Shown one piece after another: positions 18,929 through 27,367 of a DNA stretch of 64,000 nt; the first letter of the stretch is position 1; each line of letters begins with the position of its first letter. The translations under genes were made by a program, and so were the position numbers. The stretch comes from Halobacillus amylolyticus (lineage in GTDB: Bacteria; Bacillota; Bacilli; Bacillales; Halobacillaceae). The notes under the pieces are model-generated. The model made no database searches. It saw only the letters and a program-made list of their open reading frames with translations, and was not told the origin of the DNA. The DNA lies in the NCBI RefSeq assembly GCF_022921115.1, contig NZ_CP095075.1, forward strand, positions 806,001 to 870,000. The letters are read 5' to 3'.

Positions 18929-19150
18929 GTGAGTTTACAAGAACCCACTCAAGAGAATTTAAATACCATTATTAATGACATGGCTGAGCGCCTGCAAGTT
19001 GTCAATCGCTCACTCATGGATCCAGAGGACTATGACCTTAACAAGTACGAGGAAATTAAATCCCTGCACGATATTATCGAAATGAAAGGTCAGTTGAGTG
19101 TTTCTGAAACCCAAGCCTTTGTGACTGAACTAGGTAACTATCGTAAGTAG
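18929..19150 (+). CDS. UPF0435 (DUF1128) family protein, YfkK-like
   Basis: A small cytoplasmic protein of 73 residues resembling B. subtilis YfkK. Conserved features are LNTIINDMAERLQVVN, DYDLNKYEEIKSLHDII and the C-terminal LSVSETQAFVTELGNYRK. The start is placed at GTG 18929, eight bases after AAGGAGG; an upstream ATG would overlap that ribosome site. Function is unknown. It is the first gene of the accessory insert between smc and rnc and runs opposite to the flanking core genes. Confidence 0.8.
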   Translation: MSLQEPTQENLNTIINDMAERLQVVNRSLMDPEDYDLNKYEEIKSLHDIIEMKGQLSVSETQAFVTELGNYRK

Positions 19151-19220
19151 AAAGCGAAAGAAGGCGCTTTAGGCCTTTCCCTATAGATAGTTTGATCGAT
19201 AAAGTTCCAACCATATTTTA

Positions 19221-19262
19221 AAAAAAGACACTCCAACTTTAGCGAATGGGTGTCTTTTTTAT
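19221..19262 (+). terminator. Intrinsic terminator after the DUF1128 gene
   Basis: AAAGACAC and GTGTCTTT form an 8-bp stem around an 18-base loop, preceded by an A run and followed by TTTTTT, about 70 bp after the stop codon at 19150. It could act in both directions. Confidence 0.75.
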
Positions 19263-19538
19263 GTGAAATGGGACTCATAATTGTTATGATTCACATATCA
19301 ATGAAAAATAGTACCTTACCATTACATAGAAGTATTCAGAGAATGAGAAGAGGAAAGATAACTCATGAATTTATTGAGCCACCCTTTAGTCTCTGTCAGT
19401 ACAAAGAGTAAGCATTTAAATCGCCTATCATAAAAAAAGTCATTAATTTCAACTGCATAATAAACCCGATTGATGCTTCATCGTTTTCCAATTAATGGCT
19501 CCCCCCTGCCCGTTCCCGAATCTTAAGTGGCATCGACG

Positions 19539-20324
19539 TTAAGGCATTTTAAAATCTGGCGGCTGATAGTTCATTTTTAAGAATCGCGATTGTTGCCAGT
19601 CAAATCGCTTGTTATTTTCAACAGCGTAGATGTATGCACTATATAAACTGAAACCATAAATCGAAGGCATAAACATGAGCCACTCCGGATTAAAGACCAC
19701 GGTTGCTTGATGAACTTCTCCCGATAAAATAAGTTGTAGTCCTACGAAAAAGTTTGAAAAGTAACTGAAACTGACCCAAGAAATCAGCAAGATAACAGCC
19801 TGAACGACTCTCCGCGTGGACAAATGTCCGGTTCCTGGCATGAAAAGTGACCACACCACAACGGTCCAAGGCTTCCTTTTTTGTAAATTATAATGCCCGC
19901 AGGAACTGATTCGAGAATGAATCAACTGATCATTATTTTGTCGATGAGCCAAAAGACAAATTTTATTGAAGTCCAGCGTATTACGGTAACTGTCCCACAT
20001 TACAAAGAAATATAAAGGGATATAAAGAAAGATCAGTTGGGGTTCAGCGATTTGCCTAACCCTCTCGAATTGTCCCGTAAACGAATACACCATAGCAAGG
20101 TTCAAGTGTCCACTGATATTTAAATAAATCTCCAATACAATAAATGCAATGGCTTTAAGGTTTTGGGATAGGAGAAGATGTCCGAATCCTGGGAAAGCAG
20201 CAGACCACCACAGAACTATCCAAGGGTTTTTTAAAGACAACGTGGTTGTATCCTGCTTATCTGACCAGAGTTGTTTCGATGAATTTAATTTCGTGCTAGG
20301 CCGCATTTGTTTCATACATATCAT
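19539..20324 (-). CDS. Multi-pass membrane protein with two PGFG/PGTG modules
   Basis: Unrecognised 261-residue membrane protein. It contains two related modules of about 85 residues: WSAAFPGFGHLLL then LYIPLYFFVMWDSYRN, and WSLFMPGTGHLST then MPSIYGFSLYSAYIYA. Each has a Pro-Gly-x-Gly turn followed by hydrophobic membrane segments, so the protein looks like an internal tandem duplication. The same module appears once in the gene at 21691. The true start may be the second Met (MKQMRPS). It is divergent from the DUF3231 gene across about 250 bp. No function is proposed. Confidence 0.75.
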   Translation of the reverse strand: MICMKQMRPSTKLNSSKQLWSDKQDTTTLSLKNPWIVLWWSAAFPGFGHLLLSQNLKAIAFIVLEIYLNISGHLNLAMVYSFTGQFERVRQIAEPQLIFLYIPLYFFVMWDSYRNTLDFNKICLLAHRQNNDQLIHSRISSCGHYNLQKRKPWTVVVWSLFMPGTGHLSTRRVVQAVILLISWVSFSYFSNFFVGLQLILSGEVHQATVVFNPEWLMFMPSIYGFSLYSAYIYAVENNKRFDWQQSRFLKMNYQPPDFKMP

Positions 20325-20571
20325 CCTTTATTAAACTGCTTTCAACATATTTTCCAACAAAGCCTGGACAATATTCTTAGATGAAACATAAATTCACCAA
20401 TACTCTACTAATCCTCCACACCAAGATGGGAGCTTATCCCACTTAAGAAAAGCATCCTATTTGGCACTTTTTGGCTAGTGTTTTAAATCCAATTTTTTAA
20501 TAAAACACAACGTTTAAGGAAAACTAATAACTATTACAGCCATAGGAATAAAACCCAGGGAGGAATGTTAT

Positions 20572-21573
20572 ATGCCTGAAAAGCCTGCAATTACGTCATC
20601 AGAACTTGGTACGTTATGGCTTACTTACCAACAGAAAACGATGATTTTGCGGATGTTAGAGTATTTCATAGAAAAAGCTGATGACGAAAAAGCAAAAAAC
20701 ATTATGATTAGTCTATACGATGAAATCGACCCTTATGTAGAGAAAATAACAGTCATCTTTCAAAATGAAGGAGCCGCCATACCAGTCGGATTTACTTCCC
20801 AGGACGTTAATAAAGAAGTGCCTAAGTTATATGATCATGGGTTCGACATCATGTTCGTTCGCTTAATAAAAGAAATTAGTATGGGCATGCATACGTTAAA
20901 TATAACTATGGCATCTCGTGAAGATATTGTGCTGATTTTTAAAGACCTTACCGCTATTACCCAAAAGTACTACAATGCTTGTACCCAATATTTGATTGAA
21001 AAAGGAATGCTTGCCCGACCACCTTATGTTTCGATGCCAAATTCAGTTGAGTTTGTTAAAGATACCTCCTACTTGGGCGGACTTAATCCTTTTAGTTCCA
21101 AACGGACCGTCAATACAGTGGAGGTTGCAAATCTGTTCCATGCTATTGAAACAAATATTACCGGGATGCAAATGATTACGGGTTTTGCTCAATGTGCTAA
21201 TGAACAGGAAGCAAAAAAATATTTCTCTAAAGGAGCAGAACTTGCTAAAAGCATGATTAAAGAGCTGAGCGAAACCCTTCTTCAAGACGATATTCAGACA
21301 CCTTCTCCATCAGGTGGCATTGCCACTCGTTCAACAGTCGCTCCGTTTTCTGATAAATTGATGATGTATTGTACCAGTCTTTTTTGCAGTTTTTCTATGG
21401 GAGGGAATTCTTTGGGAACCGCTTTTAGTTTACGGAATGATTTATCAGCCAAAATCATGGTTTTTATGAAAGACATCTTCGAGTATGCCCATGAAGGTGC
21501 AAAAATCATGATTAGGAACGGATGGATGGAAGAACAGCCTCAGATGGAATCACGAGATAAACTTAAAAAATAA
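20572..21573 (+). CDS. DUF3231 family protein
   Basis: A 333-residue cytoplasmic, mostly helical protein made of two similar halves of about 165 residues (LGTLWLTYQQKTMILRMLEYF in the first; EVANLFHAIETNITGMQMITGFAQ in the second). This is the layout of DUF3231 proteins, widespread in spore-forming Bacillaceae. A ferritin-like four-helix fold is suspected for the family; the function is unknown. Ribosome site GGGAGGAATG precedes the ATG at 20572. The next gene downstream encodes a PGFG membrane protein in the same direction, so the two may be co-transcribed. Confidence 0.8.
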   Translation: MPEKPAITSSELGTLWLTYQQKTMILRMLEYFIEKADDEKAKNIMISLYDEIDPYVEKITVIFQNEGAAIPVGFTSQDVNKEVPKLYDHGFDIMFVRLIKEISMGMHTLNITMASREDIVLIFKDLTAITQKYYNACTQYLIEKGMLARPPYVSMPNSVEFVKDTSYLGGLNPFSSKRTVNTVEVANLFHAIETNITGMQMITGFAQCANEQEAKKYFSKGAELAKSMIKELSETLLQDDIQTPSPSGGIATRSTVAPFSDKLMMYCTSLFCSFSMGGNSLGTAFSLRNDLSAKIMVFMKDIFEYAHEGAKIMIRNGWMEEQPQMESRDKLKK

Positions 21574-21690
21574 ATGCCAGCGCATCTCCTTAAACATAGG
21601 AGGAACAAACGATCAAATAAGCGAATCAATTAGGAAAGGTGGGCAATGCTGAATTGCGTTGCCTCCCTTCTGTAGGACGAAGAAGGAGAA

Positions 21691-22196
21691 ATGGCTTTAG
21701 AACCATTCATTTACAATCTTTTTGGGACGGGTAATATGAATCGAAATAATAAGTATGAAAAATTACTCTGGAGTATTGCATTACCAGGATTTGGACAAAT
21801 CCTTAACGGTAAATTTCTCAAAGGTTTTCTTTTCATTGCATTGGAATTTCTAGTAAATGTTCAATCCAATTTTAATGAAGTCATCTTTTTAAGTTTTCAT
21901 GGGGAAATTGAAAAAGCAATTCTACAAACGAATTATCCATGGCTAATGTTTTATCCTTGTTTGTACTTTTTTGCGATGTGGGACGCCTACAAAGATGGGG
22001 GTGGGGGAAATCTCCATTTTCATTTTTACCGTTTGTATTTTCTGCCTATTTTGTAACGGTTGGTCTAATTTTTTCGTCATCTTTCAAGATGATGGGAATA
22101 TTACTCGGTCCCATTTGGTTACCCATATTGTCCGTTGTGCCTGGGGTAGTAATCGGTCTTCTACTAAAAAAAATGATAACTAAAGCCCTCCGTTAA
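21691..22196 (+). pseudogene. PGFG-type membrane protein, frameshifted
   Basis: The first frame gives LLWSIALPGFGQILNGKF and LMFYPCLYFFAMWDAYKDGGGG, one copy of the module found twice in the gene at 19539. It then derails at the G-rich stretch around 21995-22008. The plus-one frame continues sensibly as KSPFSFLPFVFSAYFVTVGL to the stop at 22196, adding two more membrane segments. One extra G in GGGGGTGGGGG restores a protein of about 168 residues. The start could be ATG 21691 or 21736; neither has an ideal ribosome site. It is either a damaged gene or an intact gene with a sequencing undercall. Confidence 0.7.
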
Positions 22197-22430
22197 CCAA
22201 TATTTAAAGGAAAAACATACACGAAGAGAACCTATAGAAAGGGTCTCTCTGTGTATGTTCCTATAAATATAACAGGGTTATTTGTTGATAATACAAGCAC
22301 TGATATCTATAACTGATTATTTGCTACTATTCCTTCTCAATTCAATATTCCTCGATATAAATGCTCGTTTGGGGGGAGAAAACCTTTTTACTGTAAAGAT
22401 TCTTTTCGAAACCAGTTGGAGCTATACAGC

Positions 22431-22471
22431 AAAAAAGACGGTGCAGATAAGTTCATCTGGCCGTCTTTTTT
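22431..22471 (-). terminator. Intrinsic terminator after rnc
   Basis: AAAAAGACGG and CCGTCTTTTT pair around a loop and are flanked by A and T runs on both strands. It overlaps the rnc stop codon and would end the fapR-to-rnc transcript; on the other strand it could end the accessory insert. Confidence 0.8.
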
Positions 22472-23159
22472 ACATCGCACCCTGATTCATAAGGGCCTGC
22501 CTGGCTGCTTTTTGTTCCGCCTCTTTCTTCGTACGTCCGATCCCAATGCCTGCATTTTCGCCCTGAACACGAACGTGGGCAATAAATTCACGGCTATGCG
22601 CCGGACCTCTTTCTTCAACGATTTCATATTCAATCCTGCTGCTGCGATCTCGCTGAATAAATTCCTGAAGCTGACTCTTATAATCCATCGCATGAGAAAA
22701 AGCACCATCTTTAATCTTCGGGTAAACATATTTTTCAAGGAAAAGGACGACTTGATCAAAGCCTTTATCTAAATACAAAGCTCCAATGAACGCTTCAAAA
22801 ACGTCAGCTAATAAAGCTGGACGGTTGCGCCCGCCTGTCATTTCTTCGCCTTTACCGAGCAAAATCAAATCTTGAAAATTTAAATCGTTCGCAAAATTGA
22901 CTAAGGAGATTTCACAAACGATGGATGCCCTCAGTTTAGTTAATTCACCTTCAGCCATTTCTGGGAACTCACGGTATAAATACTGAGAAACACCAAGTTC
23001 TAATACGGCATCTCCTAAAAATTCAAGACGTTCATTATCTTCTCGGTCTGTTTTACGATGCTCATTCACATAGGATGAATGGGTAAAAGCTTGTTCCAGC
23101 AACGCTACATTTTGAAATTGCACATGAATTTTGTCTTGGAAACTGGAAAAATCCTCCAT
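22470..23159 (-). CDS. rnc: Ribonuclease III
   Basis: Double-strand-specific endoribonuclease for rRNA and mRNA processing, 229 residues. Signature [17 protein letters not shown] lies near residue 40, the second catalytic cluster is [17 protein letters not shown], and a C-terminal dsRBD ([13 protein letters not shown] ... [19 protein letters not shown]) is present. It follows acpP as in B. subtilis. smc no longer follows directly, because of the accessory insert. Confidence 0.97.
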   Translation of the reverse strand: MEDFSSFQDKIHVQFQNVALLEQAFTHSSYVNEHRKTDREDNERLEFLGDAVLELGVSQYLYREFPEMAEGELTKLRASIVCEISLVNFANDLNFQDLILLGKGEEMTGGRNRPALLADVFEAFIGALYLDKGFDQVVLFLEKYVYPKIKDGAFSHAMDYKSQLQEFIQRDRSSRIEYEIVEERGPAHSREFIAHVRVQGENAGIGIGRTKKEAEQKAARQALMNQGAM

Positions 23160-23234
23160 AAATCACCTTGTCCTTTTCTAATATAATCATAAATATAGGA
23201 AAGGCTGCCTGAAAAACAGGCAGCTATTCAATGT

Positions 23235-23468
23235 TTACGATACACTGTTTATGTAGTTCACAGCGTCGCCAACAGTATTGATTTTTTCAGCTTCTTCATC
23301 AGAAATTTCCATATCAAACTCATCTTCAAGCTCCATTACTAATTCTACAACGTCAAGTGAGTCTGCTTCTAGATCTTCTTTGAAGGAAGCTTCCATTGTT
23401 ACTTTAGATTCGTCTGCATCGAGACGATCGACAATGATTTGTTTCACACGATCAAATGTATCTGCCAT
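23235..23468 (-). CDS. acpP: Acyl carrier protein
   Basis: Carrier of the growing acyl chain in fatty acid synthesis, 77 residues, strongly acidic. The phosphopantetheine attachment serine is in [18 protein letters not shown]. It sits between fabG and rnc. GGAGGTGAAGTTCC ribosome site. Confidence 0.98.
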   Translation of the reverse strand: MADTFDRVKQIIVDRLDADESKVTMEASFKEDLEADSLDVVELVMELEDEFDMEISDEEAEKINTVGDAVNYINSVS

Positions 23469-23527
23469 AGGAACTTCACCTCCCTTCAGTTATTATAGTA
23501 GATTTCACTTACAGAAACCAGATTAAT

Positions 23528-24268
23528 TTACATGACCATACCGCCATCAACATGAAGCGTTTGACCTGTAATATAGGCAGCATCTCCTGAAGCCAGGAAA
23601 CGCACAGCTCGAGCAATATCCTCCCCTTCTCCTAGACGGTTCAATGGGATCAAGGCAAGCATTTGTTCACGCTGGTCATCTGTCAGCTGATCCGTCATAT
23701 CTGTTGTGATATACCCTGGGGCAACAGCATTGACCGTAATATTTCGTGAAGCAAGCTCTTTCGCATTAGACTTTGTTAATCCGATAACACCAGCCTTAGC
23801 TGCAACGTAATTGGCCTGCCCAGGGTTCCCGGAGACACCTACGATGGAAGAGATATTAATGATGCGGCCAAACTTTTGCTTCATCATTTGTCTCGTTACA
23901 CCTTTTGAACACATAAAGACGCCTTTTAAATTTGTGTCAATCACATCGTCAAATTCCTGCTCTTTCATGCGCATCAGCAGGTTATCCCTGGTTATTCCAG
24001 CATTGTTGACTAAAATGTCTAAACGGCCAAATTCCTCAACAACTGTCTTCACCATTCGGCTGACATCATCTCCTTGCGAGACGTTGGCTTGAATTTTAAT
24101 CGCTTCACCGCCGTTGTCTATAATTTCTTGAACAACTGCTTCTGCCTTTTCTTCACTGCCCGAATAATTCACGGCAACTTTTGCGCCGTTTTTAGCAAGT
24201 TCGAACGCAATTGCCCGGCCTATTCCACGCGAAGCACCTGTTACAAGTGCTACCTGTTCATTCAGCAT
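23528..24268 (-). CDS. fabG: 3-oxoacyl-[acyl-carrier-protein] reductase FabG
   Basis: NADPH-dependent reduction of 3-oxoacyl-ACP. It has 246 residues from the ATG at 24268 (site AAGGAGGATCAATA), which overlaps the fabD stop as TAATG. Rossmann fold: [20 protein letters not shown]; active site: [23 protein letters not shown] with the Ser-Tyr-Lys triad; C-terminal [12 protein letters not shown]. An upstream in-frame extension is rejected. Confidence 0.97.
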   Translation of the reverse strand: MLNEQVALVTGASRGIGRAIAFELAKNGAKVAVNYSGSEEKAEAVVQEIIDNGGEAIKIQANVSQGDDVSRMVKTVVEEFGRLDILVNNAGITRDNLLMRMKEQEFDDVIDTNLKGVFMCSKGVTRQMMKQKFGRIINISSIVGVSGNPGQANYVAAKAGVIGLTKSNAKELASRNITVNAVAPGYITTDMTDQLTDDQREQMLALIPLNRLGEGEDIARAVRFLASGDAAYITGQTLHVDGGMVM

Positions 24269-25209
24269 TATTGATCCTCCTTGTACCATTCAACGAATGA
24301 AGCAACCGATTCAGAATCCTCAATCGCAAATGTCTTCATTCTCCGTTTTACTTTTCTAACCAGTCCACTAAGAACTTTGCCCTGTCCCACTTCTACAATA
24401 GCATCGATGTCTTCTTCGACAAACGCCTCTAGGATTTCTTGGAAGCGTACAGGAGAATAGAGCTGCTCTACTAACAAACTTCTTATTTGATCCGCATCGG
24501 TTACAGCCTCTGCAGATACATTTGCATAGACAGGAAGCGAAGCATTACGGACCTTCGTTTTCTCTAAAGATTGGGAGAAGCTTTCACTAGCCGGCTTCAT
24601 TAATCTCGAGTGAAAAGGACCGCTAACATTAAGTGGAAGAACACGCTTTGCGCCGGCCTCTTTCAGCTGTTCAGATGCTGTTTCTACACCTTCAGCTGTT
24701 CCAGATATTACGATTTGCCCCGGACAGTTAATGTTAGCTAAATCAACAGGTTGTTCTGAATCCTGCCCAGATAATACTTGCTCAATCTCTTCTTTACCTA
24801 ATCCAAGGACGGCGGCCATGGCACCGAGGCCCGTCGGATACGCTTCCTCCATCAGCTTGCCGCGTGTGTGGACGAGTTTGACAGCATCAATCGCATCCAA
24901 CGCCCCCGCGCTTACTAATGCACTGTATTCACCTAGACTGTGACCAGCTGTCATCACGGGGGAGATGCCCTCTTTTTCTAATACTTGAGTGATCGCCACA
25001 CTATTTAGTAATAAGGCTGGCTGTGCATTTTCTGTTTTCGTTAACTCCTCGGAAGGCCCTTCAAACATGAGAGAGGTTAGTGAATAACCTAAAGCTTCAT
25101 CGGCTGCATCAAATAATTCCTTTACTTCCGGAAACGTTTGATACATTTCGTGTCCCATCCCTACTTCTTGAGATCCTTGTCCTGGAAAAATAAATGCCGT
25201 ACGTTTCAT
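24268..25209 (-). CDS. fabD: Malonyl-CoA:ACP transacylase
   Basis: Transfers malonyl from CoA to ACP. It has 313 residues with [13 protein letters not shown] at the start, the nucleophile in [15 protein letters not shown], and the catalytic His in [11 protein letters not shown]. It overlaps plsX by four bases and fabG by the TAATG junction, a tightly coupled FapR-controlled operon. Confidence 0.97.
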   Translation of the reverse strand: MKRTAFIFPGQGSQEVGMGHEMYQTFPEVKELFDAADEALGYSLTSLMFEGPSEELTKTENAQPALLLNSVAITQVLEKEGISPVMTAGHSLGEYSALVSAGALDAIDAVKLVHTRGKLMEEAYPTGLGAMAAVLGLGKEEIEQVLSGQDSEQPVDLANINCPGQIVISGTAEGVETASEQLKEAGAKRVLPLNVSGPFHSRLMKPASESFSQSLEKTKVRNASLPVYANVSAEAVTDADQIRSLLVEQLYSPVRFQEILEAFVEEDIDAIVEVGQGKVLSGLVRKVKRRMKTFAIEDSESVASFVEWYKEDQ

Positions 25210-26210
25210 TCGCTCTCCTCCTTTACTTGTAGTTCCTTCATTGAATTCGCGATTGTAGAGGATACATTTTGTTCAATCATATGACAAGCCTGGCGAATCG
25301 CATTATACACCGCACGTTCGTTGGACGATCCATGTGCTTTAATTACAGGTGCAGCCAGACCGAATAAGCCCGCCCCACCATACTCTGAATAATCAAGCTT
25401 CGTTTTTAATTGCCGTAAATCATTTTTAGCGAGACCCGCAGCGAGTTTGGTTTTAAAGTTTGACATAAACGTTTGTTTGATCATGGAAAACATCGTCAAG
25501 GCCGTGCCTTCAATCGTTTTTAATGTTACATTTCCCGTAAAACCATCTGTGATGACAACATCTGCTGCCCCACTCAATAAATCCCGCGCTTCAACATTAC
25601 CAATAAAATTGATCGGGGCATCTGAAAGCAATTTATAAACCTGCTTCGTTAAATCACTGCCTTTGCCTTCTTCTGTACCGACATTTAATAAACCCACTCT
25701 TGGTTCATTTAGTCCGCGAACTTTTTCACTATAAATCGACCCCATGATCGCGTATTGCAGCAAATGATTCGGTTTAGCATCTACATTCGCTCCAACGTCA
25801 AGCATTAAGAAGCCTTTTCCATCTTCTGTTGGAAGAGTTGGGCTCAGTGCTGGACGATCTACCCCTTCCATTCGGCCGACAATAAACAAACCTGCACTCA
25901 TAAGCGCACCTGTATTTCCAGCAGAAATACAGCCGTCTGCTCTGCCTTCTTTCACTTCTTTGGCCATTAAAACCATAGAAGCCTTCTTTTTTCTTCGGAC
26001 AGCCCGTACAGGTTCATCCTCTGAAGTAATCCTCTCATCTGTATGTATAACCGAAATATTAGGAGTATTGCCTAGTAACGGATGAATCTGTTTCTCATCA
26101 CCAATTAACGTGATCGCTAATCCATCAATAGCAGATGCGGCTTCAACCGCGCCTTTCACAATAGCGTCTGGTGCATGATCCCCGCCCATGGCATCTATCG
26201 CTAATTTCAT
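25206..26210 (-). CDS. plsX: Phosphate acyltransferase PlsX
   Basis: Makes acyl-phosphate from acyl-ACP for phospholipid synthesis with PlsY. It has 334 residues, with the N-terminal [16 protein letters not shown] signature and [25 protein letters not shown] and [19 protein letters not shown]. It starts 3 bp after fapR and overlaps fabD by four bases. Peripheral membrane protein in the family. Confidence 0.97.
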   Translation of the reverse strand: MKLAIDAMGGDHAPDAIVKGAVEAASAIDGLAITLIGDEKQIHPLLGNTPNISVIHTDERITSEDEPVRAVRRKKKASMVLMAKEVKEGRADGCISAGNTGALMSAGLFIVGRMEGVDRPALSPTLPTEDGKGFLMLDVGANVDAKPNHLLQYAIMGSIYSEKVRGLNEPRVGLLNVGTEEGKGSDLTKQVYKLLSDAPINFIGNVEARDLLSGAADVVITDGFTGNVTLKTIEGTALTMFSMIKQTFMSNFKTKLAAGLAKNDLRQLKTKLDYSEYGGAGLFGLAAPVIKAHGSSNERAVYNAIRQACHMIEQNVSSTIANSMKELQVKEESE

Positions 26211-26213
26211 TGC

Positions 26214-26789
26214 TTATTCACTCCCTTTAACATCTTGCTGACGGAACATTTCAAACGTACCCGCAAACACTTCTTCACTATCTACAAAGCTATGGACATC
26301 GACAATGGTACGTCCCTTATCGTCGTCCCCTTTTACAAAAGCTTTGGCTACAACACGCTCTCCTCGCTTCACCTGCCGCATAAAACGAATTCTTGACTCA
26401 GCAGTAAGGGCTAATTCTTCGTTGATCACCGCAACTGCAAGCGAGTTAGCTTGGGCAAAGATGTGATGTCCGCGAGCTATATCGTTTCGAGAAAAAACAT
26501 GCTCTGATTTAATATCCAAAATCGAAATCGCCCGCAGGTCCAGTTCCAAATCAACCACTTCCCCTATGACTTCCTCTATAGGCAATGCTTTAACCGTCTC
26601 ATTCCACTCCTGTGTGGCTACAGATCTAATCCGCTCCCTTAACTCTGGAATGGCTAACTCCATCCGGTCAAGGCGGATCGTCTGAATACTTACACCAAAC
26701 TGTTTAGCCAATGCTTCATCTGTTATAAAAGGAGTTGCTTCGATTGTCGACTTTAACTCATTTTGCCTCATTTGCTTCGTGCGTTTCAT
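26214..26789 (-). CDS. fapR: Transcription factor FapR
   Basis: Repressor of fatty acid and phospholipid genes that releases DNA on binding malonyl-CoA. It has 191 residues from the ATG at 26789 (site GGTGGAG), the start that aligns with B. subtilis FapR. The N-terminal HTH is [24 protein letters not shown]; the hot-dog effector domain includes [27 protein letters not shown]. An operator and promoter lie just upstream, so autoregulation is expected. A mobile element ends 14 bp beyond the -35 box. Confidence 0.96.
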   Translation of the reverse strand: MKRTKQMRQNELKSTIEATPFITDEALAKQFGVSIQTIRLDRMELAIPELRERIRSVATQEWNETVKALPIEEVIGEVVDLELDLRAISILDIKSEHVFSRNDIARGHHIFAQANSLAVAVINEELALTAESRIRFMRQVKRGERVVAKAFVKGDDDKGRTIVDVHSFVDSEEVFAGTFEMFRQQDVKGSE

Positions 26790-26821
26790 TTGCGCTCTCC
26801 ACCGTTCGTTTGTCACAAATA

Positions 26822-26838
26822 TTATGACTAGGTACTAA
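26822..26838 (-). promoter_or_regulatory. FapR operator
   Basis: Minus-strand TTAGTACCTAGTCATAA fits the established FapR consensus (TTAGTACCT-N-TNNTAA type). It lies 4 bp downstream of the -10 box of the fapR promoter, where the repressor would cover the transcription start. Confidence 0.85.
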
Positions 26839-26842
26839 CAGT

Positions 26843-26871
26843 AATATATAATACCTGAGACGATTACGCAA
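26843..26871 (-). promoter_or_regulatory. Promoter of the fapR operon
   Basis: Minus-strand TTGCGT (26866-26871), 17-base spacer, TATATT (26843-26848), directly followed by the FapR operator. Placement agrees with the known arrangement in B. subtilis. Confidence 0.7.
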
Positions 26872-26885
26872 CACTTTCCGTATGA

Positions 26886-27287
26886 GTATGTGTTCAAAAA
26901 GCTGCCAAATTAGAAGGTCGACAAGAACGCCACGTCCTGTTCGTCGCAAGAAGGTCGGACGGCGTAGCTTTGAGCACCAAGGAAATCTTCCCCGAATTGG
27001 CCTCGCACGAAGGAAAAGTGTCCTTCTTTTCCAAGGAACGGACTTGCACAGGACGTGCTGACTTCTACGTTGTGCACAGGACGTGCACGGTTTTAGTAGA
27101 AATTCCACTGCTGCTTCATGATACGTGAGTAACGAGGCCACTTCAGAGAATATCCTTCTTCGCTGCCTTGCCCCGAGGAATTTACTTCTTTGAATAGGCT
27201 CGTAGACGCAGAGGCACACACGCTCTTCACAAGCAAGCCAACGAAGAGATTCGCCGCTTATCATTTGGTGACTTTTTGAACTACCTC
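26886..27287 (+). mobile_element. MITE-like element, copy 4 (402 bp)
   Basis: Same family and orientation, between recG and fapR. Ends GTATGTGTTCAAAAAG and CTTTTTGAACTACCTC; perfect 5-bp duplication TATGA (26881-26885 and 27288-27292). It has the 28-bp internal duplication seen in the copy at 10221 but lacks about 26 bp on its left side, so the GCACGTCC arm is damaged. It inserted right behind the fapR promoter. Confidence 0.86.
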
Positions 27288-27367
27288 TATGATAAGCGAA
27301 TGAACGATAAAAACATACATAATGAGCAAGACACCCTCACATCCCTTCAAGGTGCCTTACTCATCAT

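Noticed and set aside
22282..22485. 67-codon ORF with hydrophobic start between the PGFG gene and rnc
   Set aside because: It lacks a ribosome site, runs through the rnc terminator, and has no recognisable features.
27330..27365. Possible terminator after recG
   Set aside because: A long imperfect stem can be drawn, but it needs G-U pairs and has no T run, so it is not listed as a terminator.
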